A DNA stretch of 5,522 nucleotides from contig DATGNN010000243.1 of the NCBI GenBank assembly GCA_035306725.1, positions 1-5,522 on the forward strand, written 5' to 3'. Under the pieces are notes generated by a model. That model saw only the letters and a program-made list of their open reading frames with translations. It was not told the origin of the DNA and searched no databases. The translations under genes were made by a program, and so were the position numbers. Numbering within the stretch: the stretch's first letter is position 1; the number at the start of each line of letters is the position of its first letter. Below, piece by piece: positions 1-5,522 of the stretch. Origin of the DNA: JAAYEB01 sp035306725 (GTDB taxonomy: Bacteria > Fibrobacterota > Chitinivibrionia > Chitinivibrionales > Chitinispirillaceae).

Positions 1-586
1 CATCCAACTCTTCAGTATCCAGTCCATGCTGCAATCTCGCCAAGAAATGAGGAGTAGCATAAGAACCGGGATTATTCTGTACAAACTCTTTCTGAATTTC
101 AAAAGTCTGATTATATAATACTTCAACCTGATCCATCAACTGTTGTGCCTTAGCAGTATCATTTGCAGCTGCCGCTTCCTGAGCTTGTTGATACAATCCC
201 ATATATTCCTCTCCTACTTTACGGATTTCTCCGGATACTGAATTATATTCATCATGGGTTTCTGAACCCGTAACAACTATTTGCTCAAGGTTTTTAACAT
301 CTCCTTCTATAGTCATCTCTGTATTTTCAACAAACAATACTGTTTTTGCCCGGTCTCCTAACACAGAAAAATATAGTTCTTCAGGATAATCTACTTTTCC
401 GTGAAAAACAGCTTTACCTTCTGATACTTCCGCTGTATCAACCGGTATCCATCCGGTATCTCCGCGTCGTTCAAGCAAAAAACTACCCTCAGCACCACTA
501 AGGTTAACATTTATCTCATATCCTTCCGGCTGTCTGTTACATGCAAAAAACCCAACAGCAATCGCAAGAAATAAAATCTTTTTCAT
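1..586 (-). CDS. Lipoprotein with N-terminal DUF4369 domain, probable TlpA/AhpC-type thiol-disulfide oxidoreductase (3' end outside window)
   Basis: The gene starts at the ATG complementary to 584-586 and runs off the left edge, leaving 195 complete codons. Residues 1-15 form a short signal (MKKILFLAIAVGFFAC) with a lipobox ending FFA-C, so Cys16 should be lipidated and the protein anchored in the cell envelope. Residues about 22-110 are beta-rich and match the DUF4369 pattern: an early YEINVNLSG strand, then VDTAEVSEGKAVFHGKV, then a GSETHDEY segment. Residues about 112-170 are charged and Ala/Gln-rich, probably helical, and lead into NNPGSYATPHFL, the usual linker in these proteins. In this family a thioredoxin-like domain with a CxxC motif normally follows; it would lie outside the window, so the redox role is inferred from family architecture. 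The gene lies 101 nt downstream of asnB on the same strand but has its own promoter. The family call is fairly safe; the substrate is unknown. Confidence 0.85.
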   Translation of the reverse strand, partial: MKKILFLAIAVGFFACNRQPEGYEINVNLSGAEGSFLLERRGDTGWIPVDTAEVSEGKAVFHGKVDYPEELYFSVLGDRAKTVLFVENTEMTIEGDVKNLEQIVVTGSETHDEYNSVSGEIRKVGEEYMGLYQQAQEAAAANDTAKAQQLMDQVEVLYNQTFEIQKEFVQNNPGSYATPHFLARLQHGLDTEELD

Positions 587-610
587 CTAATTTTAGTTTA
601 AAATTTACAG

Positions 611-641
611 CAAAAATAAAAGGTTGTAAGTCAGTTAACAA
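611..641 (-). promoter_or_regulatory. Bacteroidota-type sigma promoter for the DUF4369 lipoprotein
   Basis: Read on the minus strand, TTG (641-639) is followed by 20 nt and then TATTTTTG (618-611). This is an exact match to the Bacteroidota -7 consensus TAnnTTTG, with a -33 TTG at the expected spacing. Transcription would begin around 604-606, giving a leader of about 20 nt before the ATG at 586. An imperfect inverted repeat (AGGTTGT at 621-627, ACAACTT at 638-644, one G-T wobble) lies across the -33 element and could be an operator, though it may be chance. The rest of the 587-687 gap holds only an 11-nt palindrome, GTTAC-T-GTAAC at 677-687, just after the asnB stop. I see no convincing asnB terminator there. 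Confidence 0.7.
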
Positions 642-687
642 CTTTTCGTTGATAAAGATAAAAAAACATTTTATTTGTTACTGTAAC

Positions 688-2400
688 TTAAACTTTAACC
701 GACTCTGTTTGTCGTGTTGGCACAATATCTTTATAGACAATGCCTTGTTGATGAACTGAATTCACTGCTCTGCCGGATGGGTCTGCATTTCCACTGAACG
801 ATGCATCCCATGCAAGTGCTTCACCTGTACTGCAAGCAATAGATGGTACTGAAGGTACACAAGCTGCCGCCTGTTCAGAGGGAAAATGTTCACTAAAGAT
901 GGATCTGTACAGATATTCTTCTTTGCTCATTGGAGTGTTGACCGGAAAACGATAACCGGCATTCTCCATCAATTCATCAGAAACTTGCTCACCAGCAATC
1001 TTTTTTAATGTATCAATCCATCCATATCCTACTCCATCCGAAAATTGCTCCTTTTGCCGCCAGGCTACACTTTGGGGTAAATATTTTTCAAAACCTTTTC
1101 TGAGACACCATTTTTCCATTTTTCCATTTTTTGCCATCTTATCTGCCGGATTATATCGCATAGCAACATCCATAAACTCCTTATCCAAAAACGGAACACG
1201 TCCCTCAACACCCCAAGCTGCAAGCGACTTATTTGCTCTCAGACAGTCATATAAATGCAGGCGGCTTACTTTCCTTACACTTTCTTCGTGAAATTCTTTT
1301 GCATTAGGAGCTTTGTGAAAATACAGATACCCTCCAAATATTTCATCGGCTCCTTCACCTGATAATACCATCTTAACCCCCATCGACCGTATTACCCTTG
1401 CAAGCATGTACATAGGAGTAGAAGCCCTTACCGTGGTAACATCATAGGTTTCTATGTGATAGATTACATCCCGTATGGCATCCAGTCCCTCCTGAATAGT
1501 ATAGTGTATCTCGTGATGAATGGTACCAATGTGTTTTGATACGGAGCGGGCTGCTGCAAGATCCGGGGATCCTTCAAGTCCAATTGCAAAAGAATGAAGT
1601 TGAGGCCACCACGCATCAGTGCTATCGTTCTCTTCGATTCGCCTCGATGCAAATTTCTTTGCCAATGCTGAAATTATTGAAGAATCAAGCCCTCCGGATA
1701 ATAATACCCCATACGGAACATCCGACATCAATTGGCGATGAACTGCCGCTTCCAAGGCTTCTGTTAATTCATCCAGGTCTGCATCATTATCCCGTACATT
1801 CTCATAGCTGCTCCATTCTCTGACATACCATTGCTTTAGCTCACCTGTTTTGCTGTAAAAATAATGACCGGGAGGAAACTCTGTAATCTTTTTACAATAT
1901 CCCTCTAATGCCTTCAACTCTGAAGCAACAAAATAATTACCAAATTCATCCCATCCCTGATACAAAGGAATTATACCTATGTGATCACGCGCTATCAGAT
2001 AAGCATCTTCTACCTCATCATACAAACAAAAGGCAAAAATCCCATTTAAATCATCTAAAAAATTTTCTTTCTTCTCATTATATAAAGCTAAAATTACTTC
2101 ACAATCCGATCCGGTCGTAAATTCATATTTATCTACAAAACTTTCCCTGAGTTCACGGTGGTTGTAAATCTCACCGTTAACACCAAGGATAAGACGCTTA
2201 TCTTTACTATACAAGGGTTGACCCCCCGATTTCGGATCTACAATCGAAAGCCGCTCATGGGCAATTACTGCTTTGGTACCACAATAAATCCCCGACCAGT
2301 CAGGACCACGATGTCTGATTCTTTTCACCATTTCTAATATCTGGGTTCGCAATAACCCGCCCTGACTTTTTAATTCAAATGCTCCTACAATTCCACACAT
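688..2400 (-). CDS. asnB: Asparagine synthase (glutamine-hydrolysing), AsnB type
   Basis: A complete protein of 570 residues (E. coli AsnB is about 554) that makes asparagine from aspartate, glutamine and ATP in the cytoplasm. It begins Met-Cys-Gly-Ile-Val-Gly, so removal of Met1 exposes the N-terminal cysteine nucleophile of class II glutaminase domains; this fixes the start. Counting that Cys as residue 1, key residues fall at the E. coli AsnB positions: Arg49, Asn74, Glu76 and Asp98 in the glutaminase domain, and Glu348, Arg387 and Lys449 in the synthetase domain. The ATP pyrophosphatase loop SGGLDSS is at 235-241 and SGEGADE at 347-353 (Met as 1). The C-terminal part ends in the family pattern ACSTGEALAWD...DPSGRAV..VHQ, followed by about 19 extra residues ending in SVKV. 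All catalytic positions are intact, so the enzyme should be active. The leader is AT-rich without a Shine-Dalgarno sequence. A divergent cupredoxin gene lies upstream. Confidence 0.97.
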   Translation of the reverse strand: MCGIVGAFELKSQGGLLRTQILEMVKRIRHRGPDWSGIYCGTKAVIAHERLSIVDPKSGGQPLYSKDKRLILGVNGEIYNHRELRESFVDKYEFTTGSDCEVILALYNEKKENFLDDLNGIFAFCLYDEVEDAYLIARDHIGIIPLYQGWDEFGNYFVASELKALEGYCKKITEFPPGHYFYSKTGELKQWYVREWSSYENVRDNDADLDELTEALEAAVHRQLMSDVPYGVLLSGGLDSSIISALAKKFASRRIEENDSTDAWWPQLHSFAIGLEGSPDLAAARSVSKHIGTIHHEIHYTIQEGLDAIRDVIYHIETYDVTTVRASTPMYMLARVIRSMGVKMVLSGEGADEIFGGYLYFHKAPNAKEFHEESVRKVSRLHLYDCLRANKSLAAWGVEGRVPFLDKEFMDVAMRYNPADKMAKNGKMEKWCLRKGFEKYLPQSVAWRQKEQFSDGVGYGWIDTLKKIAGEQVSDELMENAGYRFPVNTPMSKEEYLYRSIFSEHFPSEQAAACVPSVPSIACSTGEALAWDASFSGNADPSGRAVNSVHQQGIVYKDIVPTRQTESVKV

Positions 2401-2629
2401 ACTTTTATATTTTATTTAATTCAAAATTCCTAATGCTAAAGTAAACATTTTGACAATATTTCCAATGTTATATTATCAATTTTCTTAAATATTAAGAAAT
2501 TATTATCTATATGAAATATAAAATGACACAGTAATAACTAATTGATTAATTTCTGAATTCAATAAATATAAACACTTATATGTCTTTTATTATTCGTAAC
2601 TTGGTATACATCATATAAATACACAATCT
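2401..2629. promoter_or_regulatory. AT-rich divergent intergenic region between asnB and the cupredoxin gene
   Basis: These 229 nt must hold the promoters of two divergent genes. For asnB there is only a weak candidate on the minus strand: GAATTTTG at 2429-2422 (one mismatch to TAnnTTTG) with a TTG at 2456-2454, a spacing of 24 nt, slightly longer than usual. For the plus-strand gene I find no good match; the nearest is TAACTTGG at 2597-2604, without a TTG at the right distance. Neither start has a Shine-Dalgarno sequence, as is common in Bacteroidota. A symmetric palindrome lies at 2481-2499 and is listed separately. No RNA gene or open reading frame is evident. Confidence 0.4.
2481..2499. 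promoter_or_regulatory. 19-nt palindrome, possible operator
   Basis: TTTCTTAA and TTAAGAAA are perfect 8-nt inverted arms around an ATA centre. The site is about 80 nt from the asnB start and 130 nt from the cupredoxin gene start, where a dimeric regulator could act on either. The local sequence is so AT-rich that a palindrome of this size could arise by chance, and I recognise no specific regulator motif. Confidence 0.25.
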
Positions 2630-4849
2630 ATGGAAACAACATTTACTTTCTCAAAAAAGAATCTCTCAGAATGCGCTCTATTGCTTGGGATTTTACTCCT
2701 GAGTAGTTTAGCTACACTGGGACAAACCTTGTATCAGGTTGAAGTATCAGACTCTCAATTTGATCCCGCAGATCTGCAAATTGTTGTAGGAGATACAGTA
2801 GAATGGACCAATATTTTTGGCACTCACAATGTGAACGGCAACAAAAATTTCTTCCCCTCAAACCCCGAATCTTTCGGAAACAACGTTGGAGAAGGCTGGA
2901 CTTACCGGCATGTTTTTGATATTGCCGGGAAATACGATTACCGCTGTGACCCACATACTAATGTTGGTATGGCCGGCACTGTTACAGTACTGGAAAGCGA
3001 GCAGTATAACCTGACCGTCGAATTCAGCAGTATGAATCCGCATGTCGGACAGGACTTTTATCTTGCAGTAATAGACAGTGCCTCCGGAAAGGAAGTTGGA
3101 AGGAAGCATACTACAGCGGAAGTTGAGTTTTCTGTTGAAGTTGCAGGTATTGAACCTGAAAAAACATACCATGTAGATTTCTGGGCCGATCATAATGGTA
3201 ACGGTATGTATGATGCTCCTTCAACCGACCATGCCTGGCGCTTGAGCTTATCAGGGGTTGAAGCCGATACAACCCTGACCTTCGTGCACAATACCAATTT
3301 TACTGACATCATGTGGAAGAATCTGCTTACCATGGAATTTGAAAGGATGACTCCACACGTAGGTCAGGATTTCTTTCTGGCACTAGTTAATGATAGTGCC
3401 GAAACTACAGTTCATCGTGTAAAAACTATAGCCGATGAGGAATTTTCTATTGATTTGCCTTACATCGAGATGGGAAAATCCTATCATGTTGATTTTTGGG
3501 CTGATCATAATAGTAATGGCATGTATGACACACCACCTTCCGATCATGCATGGAGAATAGACCTTACAAATCTTGAAGGTGATTCAACTGTCGTTTTTCA
3601 ACACAACACTGACTTCACCGACATTATGTGGCAAAATGTTCTGGCTGTACAATTTAGTGAAATGAATCCTCATGTAGGTCAGGATTTTTATCTTGCTGTT
3701 GTTAATAAAACCTCAGGAATGGAGGTTGGACGTGTTCATTCTACGGCAGAAGTAGATTTTATGCTTGAAGTTCCAGGTATTGAGACAGGCAGCTCATACT
3801 ATGTTGATTTTTGGGCCGACCACAACAGTAATGGCATGTATGATACACCTCCAACGGATCATGCGTGGCGTTTAGATCTTGATGATGTTACCGGGGACAC
3901 CACCTTTATGTTTGTACACAATACCGATTTCACTGATATTATGTGGAAAAGTCTGTTGACTGTCCAATTCAATGGTATGAACCCTCATGTCGGCCAGGAT
4001 TTTTACCTCTCAGTTTCTGATTCAGCCTCCGGAACTGAAATCAACAGGGTACACTTAATTGCAGACACAAGTTTCTCTGTTGATGTTGCGGGCATAGAAG
4101 AAGACAAATTATATTATATTGATTTTTGGGCTGACCATAATCAAAACGGTATGTATGATACACCTCCTACCGATCATGCATGGAGATTAAAACTCGATAA
4201 TATTAATGGTGATACTACTGTTGTTTTCCAACACAACACCAATTTTACCGACATTATGTGGAAAAACCAGTTATCCATTAACTTTCAGGCTATGAATCCA
4301 CACCTTGGCCAAACATTTACACTATACGTAATTGATATTCCTAACGATACTATTCGTGACACGATTGTAGTTGAAAAAATTGAAAATCCTGATTTTATTA
4401 TTTATTCCTACGCGATAGAACAAGGTGGCACTTATCACATTAATTTTTGGGCCGACCATAATAGCAATGATGAATATGATGCACCTCCCACTGATCATGC
4501 ATGGCAAATTCAACTGGAGGATGTATCAGGTGATACAACAATTACATTCGTCCACAATACTGAATTCACTGATATCTTCCCGGTCACCTCTGTTGATATT
4601 CCTGAAACCAATTTATTTAAAGTCTATCCTAATCCGGCTACAAATGTCGTTTGGATCGAAGGTACCCAAAGAAACATTCAGGATTTTACAGTATCCGTAT
4701 ATGACATAACCGGAAAAACAAAAAGCATTTCCAAATCTTTACAACAAAACAGAATCGAAATGGATATATCCGGTATTCCACAAGGACTATATTTCGTAGA
4801 ACTAAAATCTGCAGACATAAAACATACGATAAAATTGATTAAGAGGTAA
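2630..4849 (+). CDS. Secreted multidomain protein: cupredoxin domain, five 105-residue repeats, T9SS type A sorting domain
   Basis: A complete protein of 739 residues. Residues 1-31 are a signal peptide with a hydrophobic stretch at about 16-31 and likely cleavage before Gln32. Residues about 34-122 form a plastocyanin/azurin-like domain: FDPADLQIVVGDTVEWTN is the typical second strand region, and the type 1 copper ligands are His66, Cys106, His109 and Met114 (YRCDPHTNVGMAG). Residues 127-653 are five tandem repeats, described separately. Residues about 660-739 are a T9SS type A sorting domain, with VYPNPATN at 665-672, YDITGK at 691-696, then GIPQGLYFVEL and the basic end KLIKR. The protein should therefore cross the inner membrane by Sec and the outer membrane by T9SS, and be anchored at the surface or released. 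The next in-frame Met is residue 135, past the copper site, so this start is well supported despite lacking a Shine-Dalgarno sequence. The copper domain implies electron transfer or copper binding; the partner and true function are unknown. An intrinsic terminator follows, so the gene appears monocistronic. Confidence 0.93.
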   Translation: METTFTFSKKNLSECALLLGILLLSSLATLGQTLYQVEVSDSQFDPADLQIVVGDTVEWTNIFGTHNVNGNKNFFPSNPESFGNNVGEGWTYRHVFDIAGKYDYRCDPHTNVGMAGTVTVLESEQYNLTVEFSSMNPHVGQDFYLAVIDSASGKEVGRKHTTAEVEFSVEVAGIEPEKTYHVDFWADHNGNGMYDAPSTDHAWRLSLSGVEADTTLTFVHNTNFTDIMWKNLLTMEFERMTPHVGQDFFLALVNDSAETTVHRVKTIADEEFSIDLPYIEMGKSYHVDFWADHNSNGMYDTPPSDHAWRIDLTNLEGDSTVVFQHNTDFTDIMWQNVLAVQFSEMNPHVGQDFYLAVVNKTSGMEVGRVHSTAEVDFMLEVPGIETGSSYYVDFWADHNSNGMYDTPPTDHAWRLDLDDVTGDTTFMFVHNTDFTDIMWKSLLTVQFNGMNPHVGQDFYLSVSDSASGTEINRVHLIADTSFSVDVAGIEEDKLYYIDFWADHNQNGMYDTPPTDHAWRLKLDNINGDTTVVFQHNTNFTDIMWKNQLSINFQAMNPHLGQTFTLYVIDIPNDTIRDTIVVEKIENPDFIIYSYAIEQGGTYHINFWADHNSNDEYDAPPTDHAWQIQLEDVSGDTTITFVHNTEFTDIFPVTSVDIPETNLFKVYPNPATNVVWIEGTQRNIQDFTVSVYDITGKTKSISKSLQQNRIEMDISGIPQGLYFVELKSADIKHTIKLIKR
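3008..4588 (+). repeat. Five in-frame tandem repeats of 315 bp (105 residues) inside the cupredoxin protein
   Basis: Units cover residues 127-231, 232-336, 337-441, 442-546 and 547-653. The first four are exactly 105 residues; the fifth has two extra residues before its FWADHN motif. Each unit runs: strand (LTVxF), M(N/T)PHxGQ, a variable beta region, an (H/Y)(V/I)(D/N)FWADHN segment, an Asp-x-Asn-x-Asn loop, (T/S)DHAW, then (V/Q)HNTxFTDI. Four histidines are invariant in all five units: H138, H188, H201 and H220 in unit 1, repeated at +105 through unit 4 (and at +105 to +107 in unit 5). The DHNxNGMYD segment (187-195, 292-300, 397-405, 502-510) resembles a calcium-binding loop; in unit 5 (609-617) the Gly is replaced by Asp. 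DNA copies differ at many synonymous sites, so the duplication is old. I do not recognise the unit as a named domain. Confidence 0.9.
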
Positions 4850-4856
4850 ATATTCT

Positions 4857-4893
4857 ATTGGGTATCAGCAGTAGGTGCTGATGCCCAATTTTT
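4857..4893 (+). terminator. Strong intrinsic terminator after the cupredoxin gene
   Basis: Starting 8 nt after the stop codon, ATTGGG-T-ATCAGCA (4857-4870) pairs with TGCTGAT-G-CCCAAT (4876-4889) around a GTAGG loop. This gives a 14-bp stem whose only imperfection is one U-G wobble, followed by a run of five T (4889-4893). It should end transcription of the cupredoxin gene and separate it from the DUF302 gene. The reverse strand lacks a comparably clean A-to-T tail, so I call it for the plus strand only. Confidence 0.88.
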
Positions 4894-4919
4894 CAACCAG
4901 CATGGTATTATAGGAAAAC

Positions 4920-4966
4920 TCTGAACTAATTTGAACGGAAAAACTTTTAAGTTGTTATAGTTCAGA
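4920..4966 (+). promoter_or_regulatory. Nested inverted repeats upstream of the DUF302 gene
   Basis: TCTGAACTA (4920-4928) and TAGTTCAGA (4958-4966) are perfect 9-nt inverted arms 29 nt apart. Between them AACTT-TT-AAGTT (4942-4953) is a smaller symmetric element. The outer repeat ends 23 nt before the start codon, so it could be an operator pair or a folded leader. No clear TTG/TAnnTTTG promoter is visible here; the nearest is TAATTTG at 4927-4933, with one base missing from the spacer and no matching TTG. The function is inferred from position and symmetry only. Confidence 0.35.
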
Positions 4967-4989
4967 AATAAACAAAAAATTAAAATACC

Positions 4990-5391
4990 ATGAATTACTA
5001 TCACAGTGCAACTTTAAAGAATAAAAGTTTTGAAGAAGTAGTCGGGTTGGTTAAGAACAGCCTTCAAAATGCAGGTTTTGGAATACCTGCCGAAATTAAT
5101 ATGACTGAAATTTTAAAAAACAAACTTGATGTAGATTTCAGGAAATACCTCATTTTAGGGGCGTGCAATCCTAAATCTGCTCTTCAAGCAGTCCAGAGTG
5201 AAAAAAACATTGGAGTACTATTACCCTGTAGCGTAGTGGTACAGCAACTTGAAAATGGAGACATTGAAGTGGCTGCTGTTGACCCTATTGGAGCAATGGC
5301 TGCTGTTGATAATAATTCTATTCAGAGTATTGCAATGGAAATTTCATCACAGCTTGAAGCAGTTATAAATGATGTGGGACTAACACGTTAG
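4990..5391 (+). CDS. DUF302 domain protein
   Basis: A complete small protein of 133 residues, the usual size for a stand-alone DUF302 protein, with no signal peptide or membrane segment, so probably cytoplasmic. The family pattern is clear: FEEVVGLVKNSLQNAGFGIPAEINM (an N-terminal helix leading into a strand), then TEILKNKLDVDFRKYLILGACNP at 39-61, an ALQAVQSEKNIGVLLPC segment at 65-80, VVVQQLENGDIEVAAVDP at 82-99, and a C-terminal helix. Cys59 and Cys80 lie at the positions where many members have cysteines, in GACNP and LLPC. The molecular function of DUF302 is not established, and I assign none. The start is preceded by an A-rich leader without a Shine-Dalgarno sequence. An upstream terminator and inverted repeats suggest an independent transcript. 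A link to the neighbouring copper protein is possible but rests on adjacency alone. Confidence 0.92.
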   Translation: MNYYHSATLKNKSFEEVVGLVKNSLQNAGFGIPAEINMTEILKNKLDVDFRKYLILGACNPKSALQAVQSEKNIGVLLPCSVVVQQLENGDIEVAAVDPIGAMAAVDNNSIQSIAMEISSQLEAVINDVGLTR

Positions 5392-5443
5392 CAACAACCC
5401 CCTGCACATATACCTTACCCCTGCTTGATTCACCTTATAGCCT

Positions 5444-5468
5444 AAAAAAGCGATCTGAAAAACAGATC
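5444..5468 (-). terminator. Short hairpin with T-run on the minus strand, possible terminator or leader element
   Basis: GATCTG (5452-5457) and CAGATC (5463-5468) form a perfect 6-bp stem around an A5 loop. On the minus strand the stem is followed after GC by six T (5449-5444), which would suit a weak terminator for a leftward transcript. On the plus strand there is no T-run after the stem, so it is unlikely to end the DUF302 transcript. It lies 11 nt before the apparent start at 5480 and could instead be a leader hairpin or an operator for that gene. Apart from this element, 5392-5479 holds nothing I recognise. Confidence 0.35.
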
Positions 5469-5479
5469 AGGATATTGGT

Positions 5480-5522
5480 ATGCCAAAATTAAACTTAAAA
5501 CTATTATTTTTAATTCTAATTG
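5480..5522 (+). CDS. Start of an exported or membrane protein (3' end outside window)
   Basis: An ATG at 5480 opens a frame that stays open to the window edge: 14 codons reading MPKLNLKLLFLILI. Two lysines followed by an unbroken hydrophobic run look like the start of a signal peptide or a membrane anchor. An in-frame TGA at 5456-5458 and the absence of another ATG between them make this the first possible ATG start. The gap from the DUF302 stop is 88 nt. With only 14 residues visible the product cannot be identified, and the frame could still prove spurious. Confidence 0.5.
   Translation, partial: MPKLNLKLLFLILI

Noticed and set aside
677..687. GTTAC-T-GTAAC palindrome directly after the asnB stop as a terminator
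   Set aside because: A 5-bp stem with a 1-nt loop cannot fold as an RNA hairpin, and the T-run on the minus strand is not adjacent.
541..759. Plus-strand 72-residue reading frame across the asnB-lipoprotein gap
   Set aside because: It lies antisense to the start of the lipoprotein gene, its promoter and the end of asnB; the protein is low-complexity and has no recognisable motif.
1108..1132. Three copies of the 8-nt unit CCATTTTT in asnB, which could look like a phase-variable tract
   Set aside because: It encodes the conserved synthetase segment around NGKMEKW; codon choice for Lys, Met and Asn explains the repetition, and three copies is short for slippage switching.
1464..2120. Several 60-95-residue frames overlapping asnB on both strands
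   Set aside because: They are alternative-frame shadows of a fully conserved enzyme gene, without recognisable motifs or start signals.
1..2400. asnB and the DUF4369 lipoprotein as one operon
   Set aside because: The gap is 101 nt and contains a consensus promoter directly upstream of the lipoprotein; some read-through remains possible because no clear asnB terminator is seen.
3008..4588. 315-bp periodicity as a possible CRISPR or DNA-level satellite
   Set aside because: Units are long, contiguous, in frame, and differ mainly at synonymous or variable positions; this is a protein domain repeat.

Overview
The window looks like a moderately AT-rich chromosomal stretch from a member of the Bacteroidota. 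Four things support this: a C-terminal type IX secretion (T9SS) sorting domain, a lipoprotein with a DUF4369 domain, starts without Shine-Dalgarno sequences in A-rich leaders, and one clean Bacteroidota-type promoter (TTG, 20 nt, TATTTTTG). I cannot name the genus. I see no tRNA, rRNA, CRISPR array, insertion sequence or phage gene.

Layout. On the minus strand, from right to left, are asnB (688-2400; glutamine-hydrolysing asparagine synthetase) and then a partial lipoprotein gene (586 down to the window edge). The lipoprotein resembles the N-terminal half of a DUF4369/thioredoxin-fold protein and has its own promoter in the 101-nt gap. A 229-nt, very AT-rich divergent intergenic region (2401-2629) separates asnB from the plus-strand genes. 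On the plus strand are a 739-residue secreted protein (2630-4849), a strong intrinsic terminator (4857-4893), a small DUF302 protein (4990-5391), and the first 14 codons of a further exported or membrane protein (from 5480).

The most interesting object is the 739-residue protein. It has a signal peptide, one type 1 copper (cupredoxin) domain with a full His-Cys-His-Met ligand set, five tandem repeats of about 105 residues, and a T9SS type A sorting tail. The repeats hold strict register for four units. All five carry four invariant histidines and an Asp-x-Asn-x-Asn loop resembling a calcium-binding loop. Codon and residue choices suggest an A-B-A-B-A ancestry. I do not recognise the repeat as a named domain. 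The architecture predicts a surface-anchored or released copper protein with a repetitive, possibly metal-binding stalk.

The genes do not form one obvious pathway. asnB is housekeeping amino-acid metabolism. The lipoprotein probably acts in envelope redox or stress biology. The cupredoxin and DUF302 genes share a strand but are separated by a terminator, so any functional link between them is conjecture.
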